The position numbers were made by a program, and so were the translations under genes. The notes beneath the pieces are model-generated. The model was not told the DNA's origin. It saw only the letters and a list, made by a program, of their open reading frames with translations, and ran no database searches. Of a stretch of 55,561 nucleotides of DNA, positions 26,083-35,222 are shown one piece after another. Position 1 is the stretch's first letter, and each line of letters starts with the position of its first letter. Origin of the DNA: Nitrospirota bacterium (lineage in GTDB: Bacteria > Nitrospirota > Thermodesulfovibrionia > Thermodesulfovibrionales > JdFR-88); the NCBI GenBank assembly GCA_021789555.1, contig JAJYJK010000012.1, positions 1 through 55,561 of the forward strand, in the 5' to 3' direction.

Positions 26083-27466
26083 GGCGATACATTTCGTGGG
26101 AATAGGCGGCATAGGCATGAGCGGCATCGCCCAGGTGCTCCATACGCTCGGCTACCAGGTGACGGGCTCCGATTTAAAAGAGTCCGAGACGACAAGGAGG
26201 CTGGCCTCCCTGGGGATACCAGTGACGATAGGGCACAGCCCGGAGAACATAAAAAACGCGCAGGTGGTCGTCATCTCCTCCGCCGTGGGGAGCGAAAACC
26301 CCGAGGCCAGGACGGCGGCCAGAAACGGGGTGCCCGTCATCCCCAGGGCGGAGATGCTGGCCGAGCTGGGCAGGCTGAAATACGGCGTACTGGTGGCGGG
26401 CAGCCACGGCAAGACCACGACGACCTCCCTCATAGCCACCCTGCTTGCCAGGGCCGGACTGGACCCCACCGTGGTCATCGGCGGCAGATTAAATGCCTTT
26501 GGGAGCAACGCCCGCCTTGGCCGGGGGGATTTCCTGGTGGCCGAGGCCGATGAGTCCGACGGCTCTTTCCTGAAACTCTCACCCACCATAGCCGTCGCAA
26601 CGAACATAGACCGGGAGCACATGGAGTTCTTCAAATCGATGCACGCCCTGCGCGGGGCCTTCCTCGAATTCCTGAACAAGGTGCCCTTCTACGGCCTGGA
26701 TATCGTCTGCGCGGAGGACGCCCATCTAAGGGGGCTCCTGCCGGACATAAAAAGACGCGTCCTCACATACGGGCTCCGCGAGGATGCCGACCTGAGGGCC
26801 GTGAACGTCAGGAAAGACGCGATGAGCGTCGAATACGACGTGTTCATGAAGGGCAAAGAGCTCTTCCGCGTGCGCCTGCCCATCCCGGGCGACCACAATG
26901 TCCTTAATAGCCTTGCCGCAGTAGGCGCGGCCCTCGAGCTTGACATAGGCCCGGATGTCATCAGGGACGCGCTGCAGGAATTCGAGGGGATCGGCCGGAG
27001 GCTTGAGCTTAAAGGGCGGGCAGGCGGCATAAACGTTTACGACGACTACGGCCACCACCCGACGGAGGTGCGGGCGACTGTCAAATCGCTTAAAGAGGCG
27101 TGCGGGGGCTCCAGGCTCTTCGTCGTCTTCCAGCCCCACAGGTTCACACGCACGCGGGACTTGATGGAAGAATTCTCAGTCTCCTTCGGCCATGCCGACA
27201 GGCTCTTGCTGATGGACATCTACCCGGCGGGGGAGCGGCCGCTTGAGGGGATTACCTCTGAGACGCTTTTTCAACTCGTTACACGTGAGATAGGAGAGAA
27301 AGGCAGTTATGTGAAGGACGGCAAAGGGGCGCTTGCCCATCTCTCCAAAAACCTTCGCCCCGGTGACGTCGTCCTTACCCTCGGGGCCGGTGACGTCTGG
27401 AAGGTGGCCGAAGGGCTTGTAAAGAGGCTCAGCGGCAAGGGGGGCAGGGACAAAAAGGGTGGATGA
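26066..27466 (+). CDS. murC: UDP-MurNAc:L-alanine ligase MurC
   Basis: A 466-residue cytoplasmic ligase adding the first residue, L-alanine, to UDP-MurNAc. The N-terminal HFVGIGGIGMSGIAQ motif, the ATP loop GSHGKTTTTSL (characteristic GSHGKTT of MurC), EADESDGSFL and the YDDYGHHPTEVRATV segment confirm it. The start lies inside murG with gggggaaag upstream. The stop is within a few bases of the murB start. Confidence 0.96.
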   Translation: MLKQYKAIHFVGIGGIGMSGIAQVLHTLGYQVTGSDLKESETTRRLASLGIPVTIGHSPENIKNAQVVVISSAVGSENPEARTAARNGVPVIPRAEMLAELGRLKYGVLVAGSHGKTTTTSLIATLLARAGLDPTVVIGGRLNAFGSNARLGRGDFLVAEADESDGSFLKLSPTIAVATNIDREHMEFFKSMHALRGAFLEFLNKVPFYGLDIVCAEDAHLRGLLPDIKRRVLTYGLREDADLRAVNVRKDAMSVEYDVFMKGKELFRVRLPIPGDHNVLNSLAAVGAALELDIGPDVIRDALQEFEGIGRRLELKGRAGGINVYDDYGHHPTEVRATVKSLKEACGGSRLFVVFQPHRFTRTRDLMEEFSVSFGHADRLLLMDIYPAGERPLEGITSETLFQLVTREIGEKGSYVKDGKGALAHLSKNLRPGDVVLTLGAGDVWKVAEGLVKRLSGKGGRDKKGG

Positions 27467-27473
27467 GGAGAAA

Positions 27474-28475
27474 ATGTCTGATGATGAGATGTCTGCTGGC
27501 GGACCGGAAGGGGCAAGGGCGTTGATAAGAGAGCTGGATATAAATGCCGGGATAAAGGGGGCGGCCGGGATAAGTTTTTGGGAGCCGCTAAACAGGCGCA
27601 CGTCCCTGGGCATCGGCGGACGGGCGGAGGTCTATGCCCGGCCCGCGGACGCGGGCGCCCTGTCCGCGCTCCTGGCTGCCGCCCTTGCCGGTGACCGCCC
27701 CCTGCCCGTCTTTTTTCTCGGGGGCGGCACAAACCTCCTCGTGACGGATGAGCAGATCAGGGCGCTTGTCATATCGACTGCCGGACTGCGGGGGATAGAG
27801 ATAATGCCGGAGGGTGGCAGCACTTCTGTCATTTCAGTTTACGCCGGGGAGCCGCTGAAGAAGGTTTTGGCCTTCTGCATGGAGAAGGGTCTTCGCGGGC
27901 TTGAGTCCCTTGCCGGGATTCCCGGCAGCCTTGGCGGCGCGGTCGCGGGAAACGCGGGGGCCAATGGTATCGAGATCAAGGACGTCATAAGGCGCGTCCA
28001 TGTCATGGATGAAAAGGGCGTGACGAGGGAGCTGACTCCAAAACAGATGGATTTCAGATACCGGGGCTCCGCCGTCCTGGACGGAAGCGGCGGCCCTGCA
28101 GTTGCCCACAGGGGCGGGCTCATCGTGAAGGCGGAACTCGCCCTCGAAGAAGGCGATCCCGCCGAGATCAAAAATCTCATGAAGCGGAATTTCGAGATGA
28201 AGAAAAAGACCCAGCCCCTCCAGGCGCGCTCCGCGGGGTGCGTTTTCAGGAACCCGGCCGGGCATTCCGCCGGAAGACTGATCGACGAGGCGGGGCTGAA
28301 GGGCGCACGCATCGGCGATATCGAGGTAAGCCCCCTGCATGCGAATTTTTTCATCAACAGGGGCGAGGGGAAGGCCGGCGACTTTCTTAAACTCATGGAC
28401 AGGGTCGCGGACGAGGTCAAAAAACGCTTCGGGTTGATACTGGAGCCGGAGATAAGGATTTTACAAAAGGCATGA
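27474..28475 (+). CDS. murB: UDP-N-acetylenolpyruvoylglucosamine reductase MurB
   Basis: A 333-residue FAD enzyme that reduces the enolpyruvyl ether to make UDP-MurNAc. FAD motifs: [12 protein letters not shown] and [20 protein letters not shown]; substrate residues in FRYRGSAV. The proton-donor position, usually Ser in a GS-x-FKNP motif, is Cys here ([10 protein letters not shown]256), a variant seen in some MurB proteins. The start is uncertain: ATG at 27474 (gaggag three bases upstream) or GTG at 27459, which would overlap the murC stop. The 3' end overlaps ddl by four bases. Confidence 0.93.
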   Translation: MSDDEMSAGGPEGARALIRELDINAGIKGAAGISFWEPLNRRTSLGIGGRAEVYARPADAGALSALLAAALAGDRPLPVFFLGGGTNLLVTDEQIRALVISTAGLRGIEIMPEGGSTSVISVYAGEPLKKVLAFCMEKGLRGLESLAGIPGSLGGAVAGNAGANGIEIKDVIRRVHVMDEKGVTRELTPKQMDFRYRGSAVLDGSGGPAVAHRGGLIVKAELALEEGDPAEIKNLMKRNFEMKKKTQPLQARSAGCVFRNPAGHSAGRLIDEAGLKGARIGDIEVSPLHANFFINRGEGKAGDFLKLMDRVADEVKKRFGLILEPEIRILQKA

Positions 28476-29419
28476 ATCTGAAAGACAGGAAAATCGGGGT
28501 GCTGATGGGCGGCCTTTCGGCCGAGAGGGAAATATCACTCAGGACTGGCGATGCGATATATAACGCGTTGAAAGTGCGGCTGGGCTATAACGTCTGCCGG
28601 ATAGACGCGGACAGAGACCTGCCCGAAGCCCTGAAGAAAGAGGGCATCCAGGCGGCGTTTATCGCGCTTCACGGCGGGGCGGGCGAAAACGGGGCGGTGC
28701 AGGGCCTCCTTGAGGTGATGGGGATTGCCTACACCGGCTCCGGGGTCCTGGCCTCGGCGCTCGCGATGGACAAGGAGTTCTCAAAGAGGATATTTCAATC
28801 GCGGGGCATCCCGGCGCCGGAAGGGACCGTCCTTAATAAGGCGGATTATGGCCCGGAGCTTATCGGCGAATTGATGCGGAAAGCCGGCTTTCCCTTCCCG
28901 TGGGTGGTGAAACCCGCGACCGAGGGCTCGAGCATCGGGGTGAGCATGGTGGAGGACAGCAGCGGGCTAAGGACGGCCCTCGATAAGGCTTTCACGCTGA
29001 GCGAGCGGGTGATAATCGAGCGGCGGATAAGGGGCAGGGAAGTGCAGGTGGGGGTGCTGGGCGGAAGGGTGCTGGGTTCCGTGGAGGTGCGCCCCTCGCA
29101 TGAACATGATTTCTACAGCTACGAGGCGAAATACACGGGCGGCAAGACCCAATACATACTGCCGCCGGAGATGGACGCCGGGGCGCTGAAACTGGCGCAC
29201 GAGACGGGGCTTGCCGCGCACATGGCGCTTGGCTGCCGCGGGGCCACGCGGGTGGATTTGATAATCGGCGACGCCTCGAAAGTTTATGTGCTCGAGGTGA
29301 ACACGATCCCGGGCATGACCGAGACGAGCCTCCTGCCGAAGATAGCGCGGGCCGGCGGGCTCGATTTCCCGGCCCTGGTGGAAGAGATACTCAAGGAGGC
29401 GTTTTTACCGGCAAGATGA
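28472..29419 (+). CDS. ddl: D-alanine-D-alanine ligase
   Basis: A 315-residue ATP-grasp enzyme making the D-Ala-D-Ala dipeptide used by MurF. The N-terminal [18 protein letters not shown], the [15 protein letters not shown] loop, the ATP-binding [12 protein letters not shown] and the metal ligands in [14 protein letters not shown] are all present. Position between murB and ftsQ matches the E. coli order (ddlB). Four-base overlaps on both sides indicate coupling. Confidence 0.96.
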   Translation: MNLKDRKIGVLMGGLSAEREISLRTGDAIYNALKVRLGYNVCRIDADRDLPEALKKEGIQAAFIALHGGAGENGAVQGLLEVMGIAYTGSGVLASALAMDKEFSKRIFQSRGIPAPEGTVLNKADYGPELIGELMRKAGFPFPWVVKPATEGSSIGVSMVEDSSGLRTALDKAFTLSERVIIERRIRGREVQVGVLGGRVLGSVEVRPSHEHDFYSYEAKYTGGKTQYILPPEMDAGALKLAHETGLAAHMALGCRGATRVDLIIGDASKVYVLEVNTIPGMTETSLLPKIARAGGLDFPALVEEILKEAFLPAR

Positions 29420-30279
29420 GGGGAAGAAAAAACAAAAACAGGAAAAAAACGAAAATGGGCGGGCCGGGCGGCCCTCATTTTATCGCCGCGGGCAAGGCCC
29501 TTTTTTTAAAGGCGATAATTTCCCTGGCGCTTGTTGTTGCGGCCTGCGCGGCGCTCTTTGGCTACATGAGATCAAACGGGATGTTCCCGCTCAGGAAAGT
29601 CGTCTTCGAGGGGAACAAGAACCTCTCCAATGGGGAACTCCTGGCGCTCCTGAAGGTGAGGGCCGGCCAAAATATGCTCGAACTATCGAGGAAAGACTTG
29701 TCGGAGCGGCTCCTTGCGAGCCCATGGGTGCAGCAGGCGGCCGTGAGGAAGGAGATATTGACCGGCAGGATTGCCGTCCGGGTGGACGAGAGGAAGCCCT
29801 TCGTCATTATCAGGCGTGACGGGGTCATGTGGCTTGCGGACATCCAGGGCAGGCTGCTTGAGCCCATGAGGGCGGGGGTGGCCCCCTTTCTGCCCGTCAT
29901 CGACTCGGACGTGAAGGATTATCCCGATACGTTCAGGGAGGCCGTGCTGCTTGCAAGATGCCTCAGGGACCGCGGATATTTCCAGCGCCCCATCCAGATA
30001 ATGGCGGCCTGCCCGCCCGAGGACCTCTCCATGCAGTCGGCGGATGAAGTCGTCCGCGTGGGGTTTGGCGATTACGGGCAAAAACTCAATATGCTGGCCG
30101 AACTGGAATCGGAGATTGCAAAAAGGCAGATAAAGGCGAGCGTCATTGACCTCAGATTCGCAAACAGGGTCATCGTGACCCCCGTGGTCGCGCAGGCGGT
30201 GAAGGGCGCATCGGCGCAACCCACCTCCGTCCCCTCCGGGGAGGGGATGAAGGGTTGGGTGAAAGGGCGGGCCGGATGA
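29416..30279 (+). CDS. ftsQ: cell division protein FtsQ
   Basis: A 287-residue bitopic membrane protein of the divisome. The highly basic cytoplasmic tail ([13 protein letters not shown]) precedes a membrane segment (about residues 36-53). A POTRA domain follows ([20 protein letters not shown] to about residue 120), then the beta domain. The C-terminal 25 residues are low-complexity. Position between ddl and ftsA supports the call. Confidence 0.92.
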   Translation: MRGRKNKNRKKTKMGGPGGPHFIAAGKALFLKAIISLALVVAACAALFGYMRSNGMFPLRKVVFEGNKNLSNGELLALLKVRAGQNMLELSRKDLSERLLASPWVQQAAVRKEILTGRIAVRVDERKPFVIIRRDGVMWLADIQGRLLEPMRAGVAPFLPVIDSDVKDYPDTFREAVLLARCLRDRGYFQRPIQIMAACPPEDLSMQSADEVVRVGFGDYGQKLNMLAELESEIAKRQIKASVIDLRFANRVIVTPVVAQAVKGASAQPTSVPSGEGMKGWVKGRAG

Positions 30280-31568
30280 AAGGGCGATATATTGCCGGCA
30301 TAGATTTGGGCTCTACAAAGGTTTGTCTGATGGTGGGGCGCGTGGGGCGCGGGGGCGTCGAGATAGTGGGCGCGGCGAGTGTCGCCTCCCAGGGGCTTAG
30401 GAAGGGGGTCGTGGTAGACATCGACGAGACCGCGAACTCCATAAACCTGGCTGTGAAGGAGGTCCGGTCCGCGTCCGGCGTGGACATAAGGGCCGCATAC
30501 GTGGGGATTTCCGGCGGCCATATAAAGAGCCATGAGAGCTACGGGGCCACGGGCATCAAGGGGAAAGAGGTGGGCCCCGCGGACCTCGACAGGGTCATAG
30601 AGTCGGCCTCCGCCCTCTATGTGCCCCTGGACAGGGAGGTGCTGCACGTGCTGCCCTCGGAGTTCATCATTGACGGCCAGGACGGCATATCAAAACCCTT
30701 CGGGATGGCGGGCGTAAGGCTCGAGGTGAAGGTGCAGGTGCTCACGGCCTCCCAGGCCGCGCTCGAGAATATCGGGCGGGCGCTCGAACGTTCGGGCCTC
30801 AGGGCGCTGGAGATGGTGTTCCAGCCGCTTGCCGGCTCCATGGCCGTCCTCCGGGACGACGAGCTGCAGCAGGGCGTCCTGCTTATAGATATGGGCGGCG
30901 GCGTCACCGATGTAGCTTTGTTCAAGGGTGGCGCGCTGCGGTGGGCGGGGGTCATTCCGGTCGGCGGCGCCCACACGACAAACGACATAGCCGTCGGGCT
31001 GCAACTGCCGCAGAAAGAGGCCGAACGGCTGAAACTGCGCCAGGGCCTCGGCCCGGAGACCCTCAAGGTGAACCTCTTTGAGTCCGAGGAGAGCGTCGAG
31101 GCCAAAAGCATGAACGGGAAGGCCAGGCAGGTCCCCCATGCGGAGCTTGCAAGGATAATAAGGCTCCGCACGGAGGAGCTTTTCGAGCTTGTGAAGGACG
31201 AGGCCGAGCCGCAGATCATAAGGCATCAGCCCCTCTGCGCCGTCATCACGGGAGGGGCCAGCCAGATGAAGGACATCGCCCCCATGGCGGAGCGCTGGCT
31301 GGGGCTGCCGGTAAGGACCGGGCTGCCTGAGAGGTTTTTATCGCAAGGCGGCCTTTTCGCGGAGGCGCTCCGCGACCCCGGAAGCGCAACGGCCGCCGGG
31401 CTTCTGCTCTACGGGCTCGATGCGGAGGGCGGGGCGGCCGCCCTCCAGGGCCACCCTTTTTCTGATTCCATCGAGACGCTCAGACAGACCGTGATCGAGC
31501 AGGGCAGCGCGCTGGCGAAAAAATTAATGGGGAAGGTGCGCCGCTTCGAATGGGGCGCCCACGAATAG
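30276..31568 (+). CDS. ftsA: cell division protein FtsA
   Basis: A 430-residue actin-like ATPase that tethers FtsZ to the membrane. The N-terminal AGIDLGSTKVCLMVG phosphate loop, the 1C-domain region with YVGISGGHIKSHES, LIDMGGGVTDVALF (phosphate 2) and VITGGASQMKDI (adenosine) are present. The C-terminal helix (LAKKLMGKVRRFEW) is amphipathic and basic, as expected for membrane targeting. I use the ATG at 30276, which overlaps the ftsQ stop (ATGA), instead of a TTG 21 bases upstream. Confidence 0.95.
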   Translation: MKGRYIAGIDLGSTKVCLMVGRVGRGGVEIVGAASVASQGLRKGVVVDIDETANSINLAVKEVRSASGVDIRAAYVGISGGHIKSHESYGATGIKGKEVGPADLDRVIESASALYVPLDREVLHVLPSEFIIDGQDGISKPFGMAGVRLEVKVQVLTASQAALENIGRALERSGLRALEMVFQPLAGSMAVLRDDELQQGVLLIDMGGGVTDVALFKGGALRWAGVIPVGGAHTTNDIAVGLQLPQKEAERLKLRQGLGPETLKVNLFESEESVEAKSMNGKARQVPHAELARIIRLRTEELFELVKDEAEPQIIRHQPLCAVITGGASQMKDIAPMAERWLGLPVRTGLPERFLSQGGLFAEALRDPGSATAAGLLLYGLDAEGGAAALQGHPFSDSIETLRQTVIEQGSALAKKLMGKVRRFEWGAHE

Positions 31569-31625
31569 GGATTTGCGGGTTTTTATCTTTATAAAATTTT
31601 TCAAAGCAGAGAAGGAGGCAGGGGG

Positions 31626-32831
31626 ATGCTATTCGAGATTGAGGAAATGAAAGTGGACGCGGCGAAGATCAAGGTGATCGGAATTGGCGGGGCCGGCGGC
31701 AATATGGTCAATAACATGATCTCCTCCAACTTGAAGCATGTCCAGTTTGTCGCGGCGAACACGGACGCACAGGCCCTCGGCGTCTCCCTGGCGTCCAGGA
31801 AGGTGCAGCTCGGGGAGGATGTCACGCGCGGGCTCGGGGCCGGCTCCAAACCGGAGATCGGAAAACAGGCGGCCCTTGAGAGCAGGGAGGCCCTGACCGA
31901 GGCCCTGAAAGGGGCGGACATGGTGTTCATAACCGCCGGGATGGGCGGAGGGACAGGCACCGGGGCCTCGCCCATCGTGGCGCAGGCCGCGAAGGAGACC
32001 GGCGCCCTCACCGTGGCCGTCGTGACAAAACCTTTCTTCTACGAAGGCACCACCAGGCGGCATAACGCGGAGACCGGCATCAAGGAACTGGAGAAGAACG
32101 TCGATACGCTGATAGTCATCCCCAATGACAGGATAAGCTACGTCGTCGACAAGGGGACCAGCCTGCTGGAATCCTTCGCGCGTGCAAACGACGTGCTGAG
32201 GCAGGCCGTCCAGGGGATCTCCGACCTCATAGTCGTTCCGGGCCTCATAAACCTCGATTTCGCGGACGTAAGGACAATTATGCAGGAGGCGGGCAATGCC
32301 GTGATGGGGATGGGCGTCGATTTGAGCGCCAAGGAGGCGACGAAGAAGGCGATCTCGAACCCCCTGCTTGAAAACTCCACCATCGAGGGCGCAAGGGGCA
32401 TCCTCGTGAACATAACGGGCGGGCTGGGCCTGTCGCTCAAGGACGTCGAGGAGGCGGCAAGCCTGGTCTACGATTCGGCCCACCCGGAGGCCAATATCAT
32501 ATTCGGCGCGGTCATAGACCAGGAGTTGGACGGGGAGTGCCGCGTGACGGTCATAGCCACGAGTTTCGCCCCCAGGAAGCAGAAGCTCGATATCCCGGTG
32601 AAGAAGTGGGCGCCCCCGGCCGCGGCGCTGGCGAACCACGTGGGAGACGTGCCGGCAAACCTGAAAGGTTCGCAGCGGATTTTGGCGAAATCTTTGAAGC
32701 TCCCGCCCCTAAACCCCTTGAGCGCACAGGGGGAAAAGGAAGAGAAGGCGGGGTCCCCCGTTTCCTACGAGGACCCCTTCGATATCCCGACCTTCCTGAG
32801 GAAACAGATGAGCAGGGAGCATTCCACCTAA
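31626..32831 (+). CDS. ftsZ: cell division protein FtsZ
   Basis: A 401-residue tubulin-like GTPase forming the division ring. KVIGIGGAGGNMVNNM is at residues 16-31, the tubulin signature GGGTGTG at 107-113, and the catalytic T7 loop in NLDFADVRTIM. The C-terminal peptide DPFDIPTFLRKQ is the conserved FtsA-binding tail, after a variable linker. A strong ribosome binding site (aaggagg) precedes the ATG, and the 57-base gap after ftsA is AT-rich. A GC-rich hairpin follows 24 bases after the stop. Confidence 0.97.
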   Translation: MLFEIEEMKVDAAKIKVIGIGGAGGNMVNNMISSNLKHVQFVAANTDAQALGVSLASRKVQLGEDVTRGLGAGSKPEIGKQAALESREALTEALKGADMVFITAGMGGGTGTGASPIVAQAAKETGALTVAVVTKPFFYEGTTRRHNAETGIKELEKNVDTLIVIPNDRISYVVDKGTSLLESFARANDVLRQAVQGISDLIVVPGLINLDFADVRTIMQEAGNAVMGMGVDLSAKEATKKAISNPLLENSTIEGARGILVNITGGLGLSLKDVEEAASLVYDSAHPEANIIFGAVIDQELDGECRVTVIATSFAPRKQKLDIPVKKWAPPAAALANHVGDVPANLKGSQRILAKSLKLPPLNPLSAQGEKEEKAGSPVSYEDPFDIPTFLRKQMSREHST

Positions 32832-32855
32832 ACAGGCTTTCCCACCACGACGTAC

Positions 32856-32883
32856 GGGGCCCCTTTCCCCCCAAAGGGGCCCC
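32856..32883 (+). terminator. GC-rich hairpin closing the dcw cluster
   Basis: GGGGCCCCTTT (32856-32866), loop cccccc, AAAGGGGCCCC (32873-32883): a perfect 11-bp stem shortly after the ftsZ stop. No U-tract follows, so it may stabilise the 3' end or work with Rho. Confidence 0.6.
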
Positions 32884-32909
32884 ACCCCCCCTTGACGAAA
32901 GCGGCTCTT

Positions 32910-32993
32910 CCGCTCGCATACCCCATCCGCCTTCTGCTTCACACACGGTTTATTTAACACGCACTGTTTGCGAAAAGCCGCCATTGTCTGGCG
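32910..32993. repeat. dispersed repeat (family B), copy 1
   Basis: About 84 bases starting ccgctcgcat, with blocks ccgccttctgc, gcactgtttg and gccgccattg, clearly related to 48723-48807 downstream of thiC. Both copies sit 3' of an operon. No coding capacity. Confidence 0.6.
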
Positions 32994-33046
32994 TGATTCA
33001 TAAAAAAATGCGGCAATTTTTTAAGTGGGACGGGGGCAAGGGAGGG

Positions 33047-33054
33047 GATTTAGG
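33047..33054 (+). repeat. 8-bp target-site duplication, left copy
   Basis: gatttagg directly precedes the left inverted end of the transposon and recurs at 35958-35965 directly after the right end, the expected footprint of transposition. Confidence 0.9.
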
Positions 33055-33071
33055 GGTAGTGTCTCAGTTTG
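33055..33071 (+). repeat. transposon left inverted repeat
   Basis: GGTAGTGTCTCAGTTTG, perfect complement of 35941-35957. Confidence 0.95.
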
Positions 33072-33130
33072 GAAATTAAAAATTTTCTTGGAAAATGCCG
33101 ATTATAAAGCATGAGGTCTAATAATTATGC

Positions 33131-33159
33131 TTGACAAGGATAGGGGGTTTTTGTTTATC
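33131..33159 (+). promoter_or_regulatory. candidate upstream promoter of the left cargo pair
   Basis: TTGACA (33131-33136), a 17-base spacer and TTTATC (33154-33159). It lies inside the transposon and reads toward the gene at 33236. Confidence 0.4.
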
Positions 33160-33173
33160 CTTTAACATTCCTG

Positions 33174-33214
33174 TGTCAAATTTACTTGACAGGGTATACA
33201 GGGGCTTCTAAACT
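33174..33214 (+). promoter_or_regulatory. promoter with overlapping dyad for the left cargo pair
   Basis: TTGACA (33186-33191), 17-base spacer, TAAACT (33209-33214). The -35 box is the right arm of a dyad, TGTCAA-n6-TTGACA (33174-33191), a typical arrangement for an autoregulated operator. Confidence 0.5.
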
Positions 33215-33235
33215 GAGGTCAGTAGGGGTGGTATT

Positions 33236-33520
33236 GTGAAGAATGTCTTTGTAAAACAGGGGGATGTCCGTATGGAAGAGCGAAGAGAGGATGATTTTAT
33301 CGTTTTTGATAATCTGGTCCAGGCTGCCAGTGATATCGTAGGCGATAATCAACCCGTGAAGGCCAGAAAAGAATCTGGAAAAGAAAGCAAGTACGTCCAG
33401 GAAAATGCGAGTGGCGAGCCGTACCGGCCAGCAGGCCTAGAAGATGTCAGAGCCCGCGCCCAGCAGGCGGCCGAGCGTTTTAATGCTCTTTTTGCTGAGA
33501 GGGGAATTAAGTTGAAGTGA
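33236..33520 (+). CDS. transposon passenger: small acidic-basic protein, possible antitoxin-like partner
   Basis: A 94-residue protein not matched to any family I know. The N-terminal half is charged (VRMEERREDDFIVFDNLV), the middle is polar and probably disordered, and the C-terminus is an amphipathic helix (DVRARAQQAAERFNALFAE). Starts are GTG at 33236 or ATG at 33272, the latter with aggggga nine bases upstream. Its stop overlaps the next gene by four bases (GTGA). Small size, disorder, terminal helix, tight coupling to a second gene and a dyad over the promoter are the usual features of an antitoxin, but this is inference only. Confidence 0.55.
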   Translation: MKNVFVKQGDVRMEERREDDFIVFDNLVQAASDIVGDNQPVKARKESGKESKYVQENASGEPYRPAGLEDVRARAQQAAERFNALFAERGIKLK

Positions 33521-34020
33521 TTTTTATTGACCCCCACACTGACCTGCTGAATGTATTGGCTTTTATAAATGACTTTTCCAAGACCATCGGCGTAAAGAAC
33601 CTTGATATAGATACTAATCGCATAAGAGCGATTATCAGTGGTGCTGTACACGATGGTGATTATTCTGTTTCAACGGCCAGTCCATTTAAGAAACTCGCAG
33701 CTTTTGTTGCTTATTTTGTTGCTGAAAGACCAATGTTGGCCCCGTTGCCTTTAGAAAAATTCAGAAATATAGAAAACCATCAAAATGCTATATTTGCCTT
33801 GGAAATTGCTATCGATTCCTTATACGGTGCGAAAATACATCGGCGTGACGGCGAGTTTACGTTAAGAAACAAAATTGAATTATCTGAACATTCATATATT
33901 GATATTGTTGAGGCGATATCTTCTGTTACGCCAATGAGCGGTAAAAAGCTTGTAGCAGTATTGCTTGAGCAAATGTGTTACAGAAGAAATCCTGAGTGCG
34001 AGTATAACCTTGCTTCTTAA
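33517..34020 (+). CDS. transposon passenger: hypothetical protein, second gene of the left pair
   Basis: A 167-residue soluble, probably mostly helical protein with no recognised domain. It begins with GTG overlapping the stop of the preceding gene (GTGA) and ends one base before the end of the convergent transposase gene. Conserved-looking polar residues include IDPHTD at the N-terminus and GAVHDGDYS in the middle. It could be the toxin or effector of a two-gene module, or an accessory transposition factor. The frame is AT-richer than host genes, consistent with being part of the mobile element. Confidence 0.55.
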   Translation: MIFIDPHTDLLNVLAFINDFSKTIGVKNLDIDTNRIRAIISGAVHDGDYSVSTASPFKKLAAFVAYFVAERPMLAPLPLEKFRNIENHQNAIFALEIAIDSLYGAKIHRRDGEFTLRNKIELSEHSYIDIVEAISSVTPMSGKKLVAVLLEQMCYRRNPECEYNLAS

Positions 34021-34021
34021 A

Positions 34022-34894
34022 TCACCGCAGTAAGCTTAAAACGTCTTCCATGTTCCAGAGTTTATCCGTTACTCCAGCGGACATTGCGGGCGTAACCCTT
34101 AAAGAAGTATGAATCCTCACAAAATTATAAAACATGAAATAAAGGGAAAGTGCATGAATGTGATTTTCGACCTTTTTCGAAAAAGCATTAGTAAGGCGAG
34201 TGAATCGGCGCATTCCCATACGCATGTTCAAATTTTGCCGCTCGACATAGCTAGTGGAAACCTCGTCTTTATCGGGGTTACCCGAAACCCTTATCTTTTT
34301 AGCTCCGATACAATGAGCCGGGCTGTAACGTTTTTCCGGCTCAACGGGATTCCCATACTGTTTTACAAGCTGGCTGAAATCAACATCCGTTCCAAAAACC
34401 CCCTCAACGGCATCCAGATACATTCTATGGCCGTCCGAAGTAAGCTGAATGCGATTAGTAAGGCGGCTCGCTAACTCCTCTATAAAGGGCTTCGCGTCTT
34501 CTAAATCCCGCTTCCCGACTCGCCATGAGGGGACAAGCTTAGAATCCGCACAGATAGCCGTAAACGTCCAGACATCCCCAAAACCAAATTGCCCCTGCTT
34601 ATCTTCCGGTACATTCTTATCTTTGGAGTAGCAGAAAGACCAGATTTCATCTACCTGGAGCCGCTTGCATTGAAGATTGCGGAAAACCTTGTCCTGATAT
34701 TCAGAGCAAACATTCCCGGCATCCACAAGCAGTTTTGTGACCGTGTTTATAGACACATCCACTATCCGCGATATGGAGCGCATGGACGAACCCTCACAAA
34801 GCATCTGGAGGATTTGGACCCGCTTTTTAGTATCTAGCTTGTTCACAGTTTTATTATATGAACTTTTTGCTTGAGTGTCAAGCATTTTTTTCAT
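34022..34894 (-). CDS. IS1-family-type transposase
   Basis: A 290-residue single-frame DDE transposase. An N-terminal helix-turn-helix (RSISRIVDVSINTVTKLL, about residues 39-56) would bind the ends. Candidate catalytic residues are D82 in LQVDEIWSF, D154 in LTSDGHRMY and E218 in TSYVERQNLNMRM, the IS1-family pattern of the kind that needs no frameshift. The reading frame opens at ATG 34894; a GTG at 34846 (NKLDTKKRVQIL follows) matches the usual start of relatives and may be the true one. No clear ribosome binding site for either. The gene is intact. Confidence 0.88.
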   Translation of the reverse strand: MKKMLDTQAKSSYNKTVNKLDTKKRVQILQMLCEGSSMRSISRIVDVSINTVTKLLVDAGNVCSEYQDKVFRNLQCKRLQVDEIWSFCYSKDKNVPEDKQGQFGFGDVWTFTAICADSKLVPSWRVGKRDLEDAKPFIEELASRLTNRIQLTSDGHRMYLDAVEGVFGTDVDFSQLVKQYGNPVEPEKRYSPAHCIGAKKIRVSGNPDKDEVSTSYVERQNLNMRMGMRRFTRLTNAFSKKVENHIHALSLYFMFYNFVRIHTSLRVTPAMSAGVTDKLWNMEDVLSLLR

Positions 34895-34950
34895 TTAACT
34901 CTTTTTATGGAAAAATAATTAAAGTTTGGTAAAATAAGGGCCGATGAGAA

Positions 34951-34969
34951 GGTAAGTATATTACTTACC
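34951..34969 (+). promoter_or_regulatory. 19-bp palindrome before the right cargo genes
   Basis: GGTAAGTA-tat-TACTTACC: perfect 8-bp arms ending just before the aaggggg ribosome binding site of the gene at 34983. Likely an operator or a hairpin that can hide the ribosome binding site. It also lies between the divergent transposase and cargo genes, so it could control both. Confidence 0.55.
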
Positions 34970-34982
34970 AAGGGGGTCGTTC

Positions 34983-35219
34983 ATGCCATTAGAAAAAGAA
35001 CTGGAGACCTACAAGGCCAAATTGCCGGAACTTAAGCAATTTGAGGGTAAATACGTATTAATTCATGGCGATACGGTCGTGGATACATTCACAAGCTATG
35101 AGGATGCTATCAAAGCAGGATATAAGCAGTTCGGGTTGGAACCATTTCTTGTAAAGCAGATTAAGAGCATTGAGACCGTTCAGTTTATAAGTCGGTTTGC
35201 TCGTTTTTGTAAGGCATAG
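34983..35219 (+). CDS. transposon passenger: DUF5678-like small protein
   Basis: A 78-residue protein. The pattern ELETYKAKLPEL, then GKYVLIHGDTVVDTFTSYEDA, KAGYKQFGLEPFLVKQI and VQFISRF resembles small DUF5678-type proteins of unknown function that I recall near aspartic-protease-like genes. A single alpha/beta domain with no signal peptide. The start has aaggggg upstream, right after a 19-bp palindrome. Three bases separate it from the protease-like gene, so the two form an operon. Confidence 0.7.
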   Translation: MPLEKELETYKAKLPELKQFEGKYVLIHGDTVVDTFTSYEDAIKAGYKQFGLEPFLVKQIKSIETVQFISRFARFCKA

Positions 35220-35222
35220 AAA

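Noticed and set aside
33055-33226. Nested miniature element: a degenerate copy of the transposon right end (aaactgag...ca.ta) at 33210-33226
   Set aside because: Only about 8 bases match continuously, no target duplication is seen, and it overlaps a plausible promoter.
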